A stretch of DNA of 64,000 nt from positions 6,184,375 through 6,248,374 of the forward strand of contig JAKZAN010000002.1 in the NCBI GenBank assembly GCA_023053545.1. The letters run 5' to 3'. Below are positions 23,201 through 35,404 of the stretch, in pieces. The notes beneath the pieces are model-generated. The model worked only from the letters and a program-made list of their open reading frames with translations. It searched no databases and was not told the DNA's origin. The position numbers were made by a program, and so were the translations under genes. Every line of letters starts with the position of its first letter. The stretch's first letter is position 1. The stretch comes from Lepidurus packardi. Taxonomy: Eukaryota; Arthropoda; Branchiopoda; Notostraca; Triopsidae.

Positions 23201-26200
23201 CGTCTGACAAAAGAATGAGACGAATTCCCAGCATGTAGAGGCATCCACCCCTTTGCCTTCGCACTTTGCGAGGACGATTTTCCAACTCGTTTTCTCGATT
23301 GACTTCCCTAGCGTACGTCAAGAATGCCAGGCAACACGCCCTCAGGAATTCCTTCTATCCTTTCTCTCCCAGAACTTCTAGGAGCAGATCGCTAAAACAT
23401 AAAAAAGAAGCTCAATTCAAACGCCTCAAACAACACCTAAAGCAAACAACCGAAGAGGGAAAAGTTACTTTGGTCCAACTTTTTTTTATTGTTATTAAGG
23501 AATTCGGAAACTTTTGGTCCAGTTTCTTGGCTTGAAAGTAGCTCTGATTTCTAACCTAGTTTTTCTTCATTACTCAACTAAGTTTACCCCAGCTCAACTA
23601 AGCACATTTAAAAAAAGAAAACTTGTGCTTGATGGAATCTTTACAGCTGCTGTATACCATTTCCTGACTATCACAATGTCCATTCCAATTAAGAAGCGAA
23701 ACTCATTTACAACAATAACGAGGGGGGAAATTCCAAACTCCAAATCATGCGAATCCGTTTCAAAACTGAAAACAAGAAACAAATAAAAATAAACGGAAAC
23801 CTAATGAAACAAGGCAAGACTATATTTGATTGCCCCGGAAATGTTCTTGTGGCACTTAAAAAGGGCTTGCGAGGGTTTCAAGGAAACTTTAAAAGATCAA
23901 CGAAACTTGCGTTGTGGCGTTGACGGACTTGGGATTTGCTCGTCGGTCTCACCGTCGTCGACGATGCTATCGGTGCTAGAGAAGAAGTCGTCGCTTCTGT
24001 ACTGGACGAAGAAGGATGCTGCACGTGATGATGAATGTGATGGATGGCTGTCCCAATCTTATTCTCGGTGAATTTCACAAAAGGGAACTGGTCTCGTACC
24101 AATCTGCGAAAGGTCGTATAACCCATGACTTTGTCTATCTCAGGTAATTGTGACTCTTCACAGCATTTTTGGTATGCGGTATGAACCTTTTTCCTGGTTA
24201 AATCGGGGGGCAAGTAAACGGTGACGTTTTTGTTCTTGGTGGCTTGGCTGTTACTGCCGCTATTGGTGGCAGCACTGGAAGTGGAAGTAGGCGGGGCGTA
24301 CTGCTTGAGATATTGTTGCAAAAAGGCTGTAGCGTGCTGGTAAATGTCCAGGGAGTAAGTATTGGGCGGCTTTTTACCACAGTTTCCATGGACACGCGGA
24401 ATGACGCCATGAGTCATGACGTGTTTGCGAATTCGCTTCAAATGATAATGGCTCACGTTTTCCAAGTACAAAAAGGCATCGAGACAGACGCGGTTGCCCT
24501 GGAAGACGTACTGGCTTCGCAATCTTTTCCGTTCCCGATGACGAGAAGTTTCGTCCGGGTTCGACAATGAAGCCATAGTAACGCCCATCAAGTACATGTC
24601 ATGCTCTGCTTTGGTTAACTCGGCCGTATTGAGACGATGGCGATAGACGAATTCGGGGTTGATATTCTGAAAACAGCTCTCGTCACTACAATCGCAGCCT
24701 TTAGCAAAACGTTCCTTGACTTGCTCTACGCTTCCTTCCAGACGGCAAGGATCGATGCCATCCGCAATTAAATCTGGCAATTTCCGTTTCTTCTTACTAT
24801 TTTCTATTGCACCCTCTGATTTGTCCGCCCCAGCAACAGACAAATGTACGCATGCTTCCGATTCCAAACGAGATTGGGACTCGCCAGTCTTGATGCGCGC
24901 TTTTTTGCTGCCTATTCCTTTGTTTTTACCCAAAAGCCCAGAGTTTCTCTTCGAACTCGTCTTCTTTTTGGTTCGTTTCTTGCCAGATACACCAGCTACT
25001 TGCATCCTGGGTCGCGTTTTCAGATCTATTTGTTGAACTGAAAAAGCAGGCACGGAGTTGAGAGAGCCGATCATTTTCCGTTCACTTTCCAACAAGCTAT
25101 GTGAATCCAATGCTTGTAATGAGATAAGAGATGAGTTTCCTGATCCAGCTTCATCGTCATGCGAAACCGGAGACTCTAAACCAATTTCCGTAGCAGAACC
25201 TGCTGGCCTTTCATTAGCCTCTCCTATGGAAGCTCGCAGCAAAGGATCCTCCGTGTCTTCCATATCGTCTGCGTTTTTCTGTCAATCCTCAAGAGAAGAA
25301 ACATCGAATAAATAAAGTTTCCACTCGAACCTTGAAAATGTATTGGAATAACAAGTAGCAATGAAGCAACGAGCTACTAAAGAATATTTTTTAAAAAATA
25401 CGAAGGCACGACAGTTGATCGTAACCTTCGGAACAAATTCAATAGCATGCGCAACGACAGGCATAGAAGGCGGCAGGGTCCAAAATGGCGTGCTCTGCAC
25501 CCAACACGAGACAGCCAAACTAGGCTCTATGCAACCCGAACCAACATCAAAGAAAAATGAGCCAAACTCACCTAATTTTTGAGTTTGTGAGACGCCAATT
25601 AGTTTGCTAGAATCCACTCGACGATATCTTCTTATTGGAATTAACTTCAAACCACAGTGACACTTAATTAAGCCTATTTGAAGCAATAAACGGTGATACA
25701 GAGCGTCAACAACACATGGGAGCTGTTCTCACGGGTTGGGAAACTGAACGCGGCGCTGGCGAGCATAAGGGGCGGAGCCTAAAGCTTCCAACCGGTCTTT
25801 CCCATTCCCCCTGACTCGTGGTCTAACTGCCTTTTCCCTATGGAGTGAACTCCAAAGCCACCTACTCAAAACCTCAGCCTTGACCATGAACCATAACGGA
25901 ATCATTTTCACCACTCATTACCAAGGCAAACATTATCCCACGCTTAAACCTTCCTAGAGGTAGAGTGTTTACCTGGCTCTGGATTAGCTTGCATTTCCTT
26001 CCACTGAGAATGACAAAAGCAAGAGCAGTTGCCACCATGCGGACTGCAAACTGGGTGATCCGCACTGTAGCTGTAAAACATTAGCTCTTCTTCTGCCGAC
26101 ATTTTCTTATTTCCTTTTCGCAATTTTAAACGTTTCGTTTTACTTCTCACTTTTTAAACGTCTCTTTTTACTTCTCACTTTTTAAACGTTTCTTTTTACT

Positions 26201-29200
26201 TCTTTTCAGTTAATTTCCGAGTTTATAAGGCTATTATGTGACGTCGCTAGGGTAAACTAGTCAAAATGGCTGGATCATGAAACAAAGTAGAGTCAAGTTT
26301 GTCATCATGGGCCAGTTCACAAGCTCATACAGCCAATAAAAACGACCAAATGACGAACACCAAAACGCTGGGAAAATTTCTTTTCAACACGTAATAACAG
26401 AAAACCTTGTTCCCGTTAGAGCCTTCTAGGTAGCATTAGAAAGAAAAACTGTATATCTCATGGGGGGAAGTACCAACACCCTCACCATCACACACTTTTT
26501 TCTTTGCCTTGCTCTTCTCTTTTCCAGAGTAATTCAGTCTGGTCTTGTTTTATTACACACTGTAAAACTATATCTAAAGCGAGGACAGCAAGTGGCACAC
26601 CTTTTCGCACTTTGGCCAAAAGCCACTACTGCTGTTAGAATTTCGGGGACCAAGGCAACCGATCGATCACAAGAAATATATACACACAAGCGTTACTGTG
26701 CAGTTCGGCTAAAGCCTTGACTGGTAGCGTATAGGACAGACATGCCCAAAGCTAGAGAATCTAAAGAACATGCGCTTCCAAAGAACGGTATTCTTGTTTC
26801 GTCAACCCGCAAGACTCGAGCTATTTACGTAGATAAACTGCTCGACTTTTAACCACAGTTGCCCTGTTTTCCCCCATACATAACCGTCACCACGGGCACC
26901 TCGAATTTCCTTTTAAAAGGCACCTTGTAGGTCCCATAACAAATCTGGCTGCATGCCGGCTGCCAAATTGTTCCGGCAGTTTGCGTTTCCCCCATTCACT
27001 AGCACCAGAAGCCTATAATAAATTTAATTCTATAGGTCCAGGCAAACGCGACAGGGACCAAAATCAACCCCAAAACATGTCTACGTTGTTTCGAATTTGT
27101 CTTTGGAGGGAGGGATGCTTTAAAGTATCCTAAAGAGTGTATTCATCTCTGAGAAAGGCTTAGGAAATCCGAAGAACTTTCTTATACTGACGCACAAAGG
27201 GGTTCAAAGTCAAAGCGTATTGATCAACATGCAGCTTCTTCGCCGATCGAAGGTCCGCAAGTCCGAAAGTCAGCGGTATTAAATGTAGCGCAAGGAAATA
27301 ATGACCGCGTGATTAAGATCTGACATAGAAATGACCCAGCCATGAAGTGATAACCGAACTGAAGCATGAGCAATTGGTTAGGGACCTTTCTAAGATGGCT
27401 TGATAGTGACAGAAAAATGCGGATTATATATGAAGAAAAAACACTTAATTGGATTCAAGAACTGTGATAACTTGGAGGATTTCTTCTTTTTTTGCGGTTG
27501 TTTTGTTTGCCTTCTTTCCCTCTGGATGCGAAGAGAAAGGCGACATGATAAGAGATGCTGGAAGGGGAAAGTATAAGGTTAAAGGGGAAAAAATACATCG
27601 TTCTTGCATTTGGTACAGGCAAGACGCCAGCTCAACACGATGTTGCCCATGTAAAAGTAGATTAAAGACGAAGCCATTCAATCAATACCGATTCCTCGCC
27701 TCCCTCTACAGAAGCCTTGTCGGCCTTTCAGGGAAGTCGTTCTCATAAGAGCCGTCAGACTACCGTCTTTTTTACTCTTGGACGCGGAGGAATTTTATAC
27801 AGACATAGTTGACAGATTTTTTTTTTTGCGATTCCTAAACAAGTTCACCCAGTTTAAATTATCTTTCACTTGTTCGACAACTATTCCTATTTCCCCAAGG
27901 ATGTAATATACTGCTTTGACAGTTTGTACAATGTTGCCAACCACGGTGATTCCTCGCCAACTTTGCCGACTTGGGAGCATGGTTTGGTGGGCATTTAAAG
28001 GCATTTTAGTGATGGCCATTTCTTTCGTCCCTTTCATTTACATTCTTTTACCAACTCGAGGTAATACTAGAGTCAACGCGAGTTCTTAGGAGGTCAATCT
28101 CACCACTGAGGTTAATTAAAACGCTAGAGGCCAAGACGCACTGCATTCGTTACAGTAATCAAATCACCAGGAATTGGGTATTTAAGGGATGAACACAAAA
28201 CTATGTAGGAGAAATTTCCAAACAAAGTTAAAGAGTTACCTTGATCAAATAAAATAACCAGCCCTCAAACGTAATCGCACGCCTTTTCGGGACGTCAGTT
28301 TACATATACATACAGTAACCTAATTGTGTTACAATTAAATCACCCAAATCACCTAAATTACCCAAATTTTTGGGTGATTTTGTTTAAGCTATCGTGACAG
28401 TATACCTCAGATCGCCATTCCGAGGCATTGCACTGCTGGTAGCCTCATTGCTGCCTTTACCTTTTAGCAACTCTCACGCAAACTCTACATACGAAATACG
28501 GACTGCGCATATAAGAGATATATTGTCAAATTTTGAGCCATCATAAGACATGCTGGAAAAGTTTAATTTTGATATGTATATTTCCCAAGATTACGACGAT
28601 ATTTCTGACTCTCTTGAAAACATTTACATAATTTGAATCTTATAAGGAGACATAATAAATTATATTTGTGTAAATGGAACATTGGCGACTTTGGCGATTC
28701 GTCATCTGTTACTTTGGCGAGATATTGACAAATTGCAAGGTAAACTTGTCGAGCACTTTTAAAAAAAAAAACTGGCAACAGTCATTTTTGGATAGACTTG
28801 GCAAGTCTGGCATTTCTGGGTCAATCATTTTCATTCCATTCCATTTTGACGTTTCATGACACCATTAACCAAAGATCTAATACCAAGGTTTTCAATTTGT
28901 GACCGTCAAGACCGCTAGAATGACTACGACACCCTAACTCTGCGCGTGCTTTTGGATTAGACCGAACTGATACAATTTCGAACCATTTCCCTTATTTTGA
29001 ATTTTTTCTTTTTTTTTACCTTGGATAAGCTTCAACATAAGGCGTCCATTCTTGAGTTGCACGTAAGATGGTACACGCCCAACGCTCTGTTTCCAATAAT
29101 CCAAATAGTATGTGCCAGAGCTGCCATAGCCATGATCACTACGCGACACGTAATCCTCCAATAAGTCATTCGAGCCATTTCCATGCTCCCAGTAATGGGT

Positions 29201-32200
29201 AGGCAAAGTGAAGAAGGAACTAGTGGACCAATCACTGCTGTACACGCTACTGTCGTACATTTCTGGTTTTTGTGGTTCGTACTGATCGCTATTCACCCCA
29301 GAGTACGGTGCCAATTGCAGTTGATGACTGGCAGAATCAGGCCGAATAGTCACGACAGAATGTTGTGACAACCAAGGATTCTCTACGGAAGCTGCAGGTG
29401 CCTGAAAAGGGCCATTATTGAAAAATTGTCGACGATGGGACTTCCTAAACGACGACGATCGGTTATTGTTCCGGCTAGCCGAGTAATAGTCGTTGTCATA
29501 GGCGTAGGCTTGGGAATTGGGGTGTCGAACTTGCACTTGAATGCGGTAAGGATCTTTCTGCGAGATGGTCACAATATCCGTGGCGGATTGATACTTGGTC
29601 GAATTCTGAGCCGTCCGAAGCCCCAAAGAAGAAGAACAAAAAGGAGAAGCTGTTGATCCACTGCAAGCCCATACGTTGTAGTCCCTATTTTCATGCAAAT
29701 TCAGTAGCGACTCATGATTAGAGGTCAAATTAGACTTGGTGGTCGCACGGGAGGGGACCGAACTCGCCGAGTTTGAAGCATTGGATGGATTATGAACTTC
29801 TCGAGCCACGGTTTGAAAATCATCGTTGTTGAGTCGCCTATTGTTACTATGCCATTGAAACATCCTGGCTCCCGAGACCCTCCACGTAGGCGTGAGTACC
29901 GAAGTCTCGTACTGTTCATCGTTAGCGTAACTGGAATCGTGACCGTGAAACGGTAGGTCAGTCAGTGGATCTGAATCGTCGGTGGTCGACAGCGGGTTGA
30001 GGGAGAAACGACTCGCGAACTTTTTTATGCTCGAGGAAACATTTGTCAAGCTCAGAGTCGACGCTGAGGACGACATCACCGAACCTAGACCCAAGTCACA
30101 TGACTTACGACGAGTACTCCGATCCCAGAACAATGGCGTTGTCTGGCTGGCAGTCGCGTCCGACGCATCAGCATCCGCACTTTTACTTCGATCCTCCCGT
30201 TTGTTATGTCGGAAGGACCTCAGACTAAGGAATTGGTACGCATGCCGCTTGAAAGGACTGGTCTGTCGCTCGTTGCCCAAACTTTGTTGGCAGTAAGTAC
30301 TGGGAAGTTTCCTTCGCTGCTGCTGCTGGCGATTCGGCGGATCCAGGTTTGACATGTGAGATTGGGGCAGGGCTCTGGAGCTGTGACAATTCCTCAAGTC
30401 CTTGCCTGACGGCTCGGGCAGGAAAACTTTCTTTTGGGGAGTATTGTACGCCGCCCTATATGACACAGGAGCCTGGTTCTGATTCCAATGATGGCAGGAT
30501 GAGGATTTAAGCTCGGATGCCACTGCAGTAGTACCAACACACTTGGGAACCGGAGCGTTGTATTGCAATTCGCTGCTGTAACAACCTTCTTTTCCCGTGG
30601 ATTCCGGTTCCCATTTCGATCCAGTACTCGAACTACAACTTTCTGACATGGTCGAAGTAGTCGACAGATACCCTGTACGCTGCTCCATAGTTAGATCGCC
30701 CGAGCTCAAAGTAGTAGTGCCCGTCAATAAGATCGATGACGAATGTGCGGCAGCTACAACGGACAAATGCGGATGCGGGAGCTCTGTTGACTGGGAGCTC
30801 AAAGACTTGCCGTTGCCCATTTTGCATCTTACTCGTTTAAAAGACCTCAACAGCTCACATGTTTGCACTCCGTTCCGTTGGTTCGCTCCATTGCACGCAG
30901 TCAATCCTTTCAACACCTCAACGCAAACTCTCAACCTGATATAACGTCAAAGTCAGCTTTTCACAAAACAAAGTCAGCTATTCACTGGTTAGGTTCGAAG
31001 ACTTTCCGTTAATTCAAATTACCGCTTCTTTAACAAACAAAAATTCCGCTACTCTTGGGAACAAAACCGCAACCTTTTTCAATTACTTTTAGGTTTTGCG
31101 GCCGAGGACACCTTTACCAGCTCACTAAACACATGCTTCGCGTAAAAAGAAAAAGAGTCAGCACTACCACACTTCCACCAAAAGATACGTGCGGCACGAG
31201 TCAAGGAACGCCAGCGACTGTTCTGTTTAGGACTCCGGCCTCGGCGTTGGTTCCCAAGTCTCCATTCCCATCTAACGCTTATTTTATTTTTTCATTTTTT
31301 TTCTCTTTATACACGCTCCAAGCTCCCATTCCAGTCTCGCCCGCACTACACTGCGACCTTTATAGTAAAAGACCAGAACTATAAGCTTTCGTTGTTTCCG
31401 CATACCGCATTGCTGTATAATGCTTCAAGTTCCCCAGACTGTACAGCTCCCGGCTCGCACCCCATCCTAATTAATGCTTTGACTTTGTTAGGTTATGCAG
31501 CAATTCGGCCAAGTTGTCGAAAATGTCTGTCTTTCTCAAACATACTGATGATTTCAGCTAAAAAATAAGCTTCGTTCAGCAGAAAAGACTTATAACCATG
31601 CTTAAAGATGCGATACGTAATTAGAGGTTGGGCAGGTTTACGGCGGAACACAATTATAGTGTGAACGCATGGTTAAGCAAGCGCTTCCAAACAAGAATTG
31701 GTGTGAACTCTATTACTGGGAGCTTCGGTTCGCTTTCTCAGGTCACTCACACCAGACGAAATGGAAAACCCTCCCAGTTCAGACTCACTTGTGTATTTTC
31801 CCCAAACTTTTCAAGCTCAAAAACGCAATCAAGTTCCCCCAAAGAAACAGAAACCAACAATTCATTATAATTTTGCTACTCAGGGTCGAAAATTCAAAAA
31901 CGAATAGGCTTGTGCTCAACATCGTTCGCGTTTCTGATTATTTATACGCTTTACTACTGCGGCTTTTGTTCTCTGGACGGCACACGGCCGCAAAATGTCG
32001 TCTGTAAATGTGTTAGGTAAGTAATGACATCAATATGGCTAACATCAGGAGGGGGAGGAAGAAAAGACTACGCTTGGAGGTATTTCTATATTACGTTTTG
32101 CCCCGACTGGGTGGGGGTAGGTAGGGCAGTAGTGGGCAGTCGGTGTGGGTTATCGTCAGCAGTTTCTGATCATCACTAGGGTTCATTAAAAGGAATCCCA

Positions 32201-35200
32201 CAACACATCGTCGTCGCTCGGAATTACACATCAGACGGTATAGTGTCGCCACGGAGCCCTAGTTTCAACCCACGCAAGAACAATATTACTAGCCTTTTAC
32301 TTCCCCTTAACCCAATCCCCCCCAGACACATAACAGCACGCTGCCTTGCCATTGATTACCTTTACCTATCAAATGGTATTGGGGTCAATACGTAATGTAA
32401 AAGTACCGAGTCCGTTGAAAGTGAAAACAAAAGTCCCTAACTCGTTTGATTTTCTTCCAAGTCCAAGCTTTTCAATCCATTAGTCAATGTTTCTTTACTC
32501 CTCCAACAGGTCTGACTAGTGAGTCAAAAATTGTCCGCCAACAACAAACATTTTGCTTTCCAAGGCTCCCAAGCAGTAAAGTTTTGACTATGGGAAGTTT
32601 GAATTCGAGCTGAAATGAAGGAAAGCTAAAAGGGAAAATTTGTAGAAGCGTCCAAAAGTCTCTCTCGAAGAATGTCAGGGATTTGCCATCAAAAAGTCCA
32701 TCATGTTGAAGGTTCTCGAGCTATACCATCTTCAATCTTCGGGACTCGTAAGTTTTGAACAATGACTTGGATGTATACAAGTTGCGAGGACTTTCCCACA
32801 GCTTGGATTTTTCCCAGCAGTTCAGCTCCCATAAAAAAAAAAATAGATTACATATCTTCCTTTTCAAGTCTAACAAGTAACACGCGTTTTTTTCCACCCT
32901 AACTGCTTGAATAAGGAAAAGTAAAGCTTCTACTTGCATTTTTTCTTGGTAAACATTCTGATTCCAATCGATTTACGTCATTCGAGTTGCAAAAATCCGC
33001 GAAAAAAGCGAAAACCTTCACATATGGTGCTATTTGCAGCAAGATCTAATAAAAGTGCGAATGGGTTACAAGGCTACGTCTGGCTATCAACTTCAACTTG
33101 GTAAGATTTAAGGGGTACGAAGTCTCCATCCATCCAAAAGTCGTCCGTGTCCGATCGGTCGTAGTTGGCATGTCCTAGATACTCTTTTTACTTTGTCTTC
33201 ATCACGATACAGCCATGGAGGAAAACGTGCTTGTCGTGAGTGAAAGGGAAACACTTTTTAACTTTCGTTAAATACTCTAGCTTTAGAGTATAACAAAACA
33301 TCTTCCAAACTTTGGAGGTAATAACCCTATAGTGAATGCTCTTGAAAACTGAATGTCTTATTTCGCCCTTTTAACATTGACCACGCAGGCTGTAACCCTT
33401 AAAACCTCAATAAATAAACGGATCATTGTAAGGGACAAAACCGAGCTGCTAAACAACGAACTTAGCATGCAGAACTGCAAACAGCTGGGCCACTTTACCC
33501 CTAAAATGAAACAAAGTCTAAGTATCGTAGGGCGTTTGGTAACTTTTCCTTTCGTTCCGTCTAGACACAGGAGTTTGTGCTTATTCTCCTATGCTAAATT
33601 ACTAAAACGCCCGCATATACCAAGAAACCCAAGTTTGGGCGCCACAAAACTTGCAATCTTGCTTAAAACACATGCGCTGTTTTGCTTGTGTACTTGTACG
33701 TAAACGTCAGACTTCTTTTTTTGGTACCCTGAGACTTGCATCGGGATTATGCAAATCTAGGTCTTCTTACAGTATTGGCGAGCTTGAGAAAATCAAGTTA
33801 TATATCAAGAAGTGAACCAGTCAGAGGTCAGAAGCGTTTTGTGTCCCGCAAAATTCAAGGCGTATAGTTGACGCCTGGCGCCGTTTGCTCATCAAAAGAC
33901 GCTTAAGATGCCTAGGCGTCCCAAAGAATTGCTCACGCCCCTCTTCCTCTTTCATCAATAACGTACTCCGCCTTTTCCTCCTTTTCTTCTCGCTCTCGAG
34001 CACCATAGCTAGATCTCGTCTTTAACTTTCGGGTTCCCAAGAAGCTCTACTGAATAACAAAAGCGCCCTTTTCTCCCCTTGGTCATGAATAACAAGCAAC
34101 TTTTCAGAAGCCAAAAAAATCAATCCTAAGAGACAAAAATAAAGTTAAAAAAAAACTACCGCTCTTATCGGGGCAGCAAGCATGAATTCTATGAACTTCA
34201 AGAAGATTTAAGTTAAAGCCTAAAGTAATCCTCTACTTCCAACCATTGTTTTTTTTTTAAAGATAATAAAAAGAACGATCCAGAAGGTGAGATAACAGGT
34301 AACGGTACTAAAATGGCGTCACGGGTTATTGGAGCTAAGCTGCCAGTCGGAACTATTTAAATACGGCACCTGATACGCTCCAGGACGTAAAAAAAGAATA
34401 AGTCAGGCGACCGTTTTTTGAAGCTATTTCATTACTACGATAGAATCTCCATAGAAGGGCAATCTTGCCTAGTAAGGCTATCAAAGTGGATAATTTGTGT
34501 CCTCCCCACCCTGTCTGGCAACGGGTCAACTTGGCCTCTTATGGGAGCTAATGTTTTTGGATACTTGCAATGGAGCCTGAAGCATAGATTGCACTTACTG
34601 TGCATAAGGTAAAAGACTACTCGCAAGCTAAGCCTTTCCTTCGTCCTAACAGGATACTGACCGACCAAGAGTCAAGGCTTTTTTCCCCTGCTTTCATTCC
34701 AAGTTACTAGAGCTCGGCAAGCAAAACACACGCACATATTTTCGGCGTCTTGCAAATAAAGATACGAACGGGGATCACGTTTCAATGTACCAAAGTATTA
34801 AGTTCAAGCTAATACTTGTTGTGAAGAAAGGAGAGAAAGAGACCTAAACAATGCCGATAGACTTAACGTGTTACGATGTAATTGATATCCTCGGCTAATT
34901 TAAGCAGCTTATTTGCAGCTAATTTGCCACATCGGCATTTCTGCAGGTTCTTAGAGGCAGGTCGTTAGAAAACTCGCTTCGTATCTGAATCAGTAGTGCC
35001 AAAGATGGGAAGTAGTCAATTTATCGCTTACCGTCAGTGGCAGTGCTGTAAGAACTGGTGGAATCCATATCTTTGTCTGTCCAAGAGCTTTTAGGGCTGT
35101 GGAATGTGAGATTGTAGGTAGCGTCATGAAACGAGATCAACCCGTCTTGGAATGGATCATCAATACTCGTAATGGAACAAGTTTCGTCGGCTTCAACTTC

Positions 35201-35404
35201 GTCTTCTTTGGCTTTCGCGGGGTCTTCTTTGACGGGAATTGTGCTTGCGAATGGGGAGGTTAAAAAACTCACACTTTTACGGAATGTAGAGGAGAACTGC
35301 TGTTGGCTCCAACTCCAAGCAGTACCAGGACTAGGTATGTTGACAAAAAGTTCAGATGACCATGAAGTCCAGGGTGATAAAGAAGCCCAGTTAGGCCAGG
35401 CCAT
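17254..35404 (-). CDS. Mcf2l: Dbs/MCF2L-type Rho guanine-nucleotide exchange factor (Sec14-spectrin-DH-PH-SH3)
   Basis: Activates Rho-family GTPases at membranes. Common exons: 22415-22498, 22220-22334, 21928-22132, 21731-21847, 21548-21673, 21322-21476, 21124-21244, 20930-21043, 20665-20865, 20402-20608, 19910-20044, 19434-19598, 19178-19363, 18873-19067, 18671-18796, 18380-18592, 17994-18304, 17641-17941, 17448-17580, 17254-17390. First exons 29020-30820 (1,715 aa) or 35032-35404 (1,239 aa) both close in frame. Order seen: Sec14 domain (VLVIDRRTDRW, SQLTPDLGGYL), spectrin-like helices (LLDSIRPKSIELQRMC, GVDLLASQQMEKC), DH (LLDTERLYVSE, EDVLFGNLDELYEFH, LLKPVQRITKYQLLLK), PH (SMQRHVFLYEKAVLFCK), acidic linker and C-terminal SH3 (VLADYAPLGPGEATLREADL). 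Human Dbs has this same order and matching motifs, recalled from memory. One donor (after 19434) is a weak GTTCGT. An internal start at 22490 would give about 1,112 aa. Confidence 0.93.
20165..20245 (-). CDS. Mcf2l: Duplicated Dbs exon ending in a stop (alternative terminal or poison exon)
   Basis: After a good acceptor (CTATTGTAG) the frame reads LLCRVDDITVRLEKRRQELK and six more residues, then a stop. It aligns with the start of the next exon (19910-20044; VLKRIEDVQVMCEKRTFSLR) over 25 positions with 9 identities and several conservative pairs. Both start in phase 0 after the exon ending at 20402. No usable in-frame donor follows; the only nearby GT (GTCAAT) would shift the frame. Inclusion would give a protein with Sec14 and spectrin repeats but no GEF module, or trigger decay. 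Confidence 0.55.
   Translation of the reverse strand, partial: LLCRVDDITVRLEKRRQELKLQTIRQ
23878..26102 (-). CDS. Unknown nuclear-looking protein, two exons, nested in the Dbs first intron
   Basis: Exon 1, 25973-26102 (MSAEEELMFYSYSADH, with a Cys/His cluster CSPHGGNCSCFCH), ends in phase 1. Exon 2, 23878-25268, starts G|AC and continues DDMEDTEDPLLR to a stop, about 506 aa in all. A start at 25263 within exon 2 gives 461 aa. Exon 2 has basic patches KKRTKKKTSSKR and KKKRK, a CDCSDESC cluster, and a conserved-looking block YVFQGNRVCLDAFLYLENVS to HGNCGKKPPNTYS. From memory, that block resembles a widespread family of uncharacterised animal proteins linked to transposable elements, usually followed by a Cys-containing core. 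Here the protein ends in a His/Ser-rich tail instead. I assign no function. Exon 1 could equally splice to Dbs, since its phase also fits 22498. Confidence 0.7.
26128..26211. repeat. Three 28-bp tandem repeats just upstream of the nested gene's start
   Basis: Three head-to-tail copies (26128-26155, 26156-26183, 26184-26211) of a pyrimidine-rich unit starting AAACGT and containing TTTTTACTTCT. Copies 1 and 2 differ at only a few positions; copy 3 diverges at its end. They lie 26-110 bp upstream of the ATG at 26102, where a promoter or 5' UTR is expected. Confidence 0.85.
26212..29019. other. Intronic/intergenic DNA between the nested gene and the long Dbs first exon
   Basis: No coding exon recognised on either strand. 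It contains a 12-bp perfect inverted repeat at 28337-28380. Confidence 0.4.
28337..28380. repeat. Perfect 12-bp inverted repeat
   Basis: AAATCACCCAAA at 28337-28348 is repeated as its exact complement at 28369-28380 around a 20-nt loop that holds partial copies of the same word. It sits in the Dbs first intron. Confidence 0.85.
29020..30820 (-). CDS. Mcf2l: Long alternative first exon of Dbs, 600 codons, Ser-rich, myristoylation-type start
   Basis: Open from ATG at 30820 (MGNGKSLSS) to a GTAAAA donor after LKLIQ. MGxxxS is the classical N-myristoylation pattern, which would tether the GEF to membranes; this is inference from the motif. An in-frame Met 38 codons upstream (30934) is possible but would mask it. 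The rest is low-complexity and Ser/Asn/Tyr-rich, with a QQQQRR patch and no recognised domain. It ends in phase 1 and fits the 22498 acceptor exactly (G|AT). No other minus-strand exon was found between the two, so I attach it to Dbs. Confidence 0.65.
30821..35031. other. Intron between the two Dbs first exons
   Basis: Should contain the promoter of the 29020-30820 exon. I see no further exon or known repeat. Confidence 0.4.
35032..35404 (-). CDS. Mcf2l: Second alternative first exon of Dbs, 124 codons
   Basis: ATG at 35404 (MAWPNWASLSPW) runs to a GTAAGC donor after SYSTATD. The body is Trp/Ser-rich at first, then acidic (KEDEVEADE). It ends in phase 1, so it joins the Dbs acceptor at 22498 without a frame change. 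It could instead belong to an unseen short gene; linkage to Dbs rests on phase and on the lack of another minus-strand partner downstream. Confidence 0.5.

Noticed and set aside
28934-29019. Extension of the 600-codon Dbs exon through Lys-rich codons to a stop
   Set aside because: It reads through a good GTAAAA donor into a poly-A/T stretch; more likely intron than protein.
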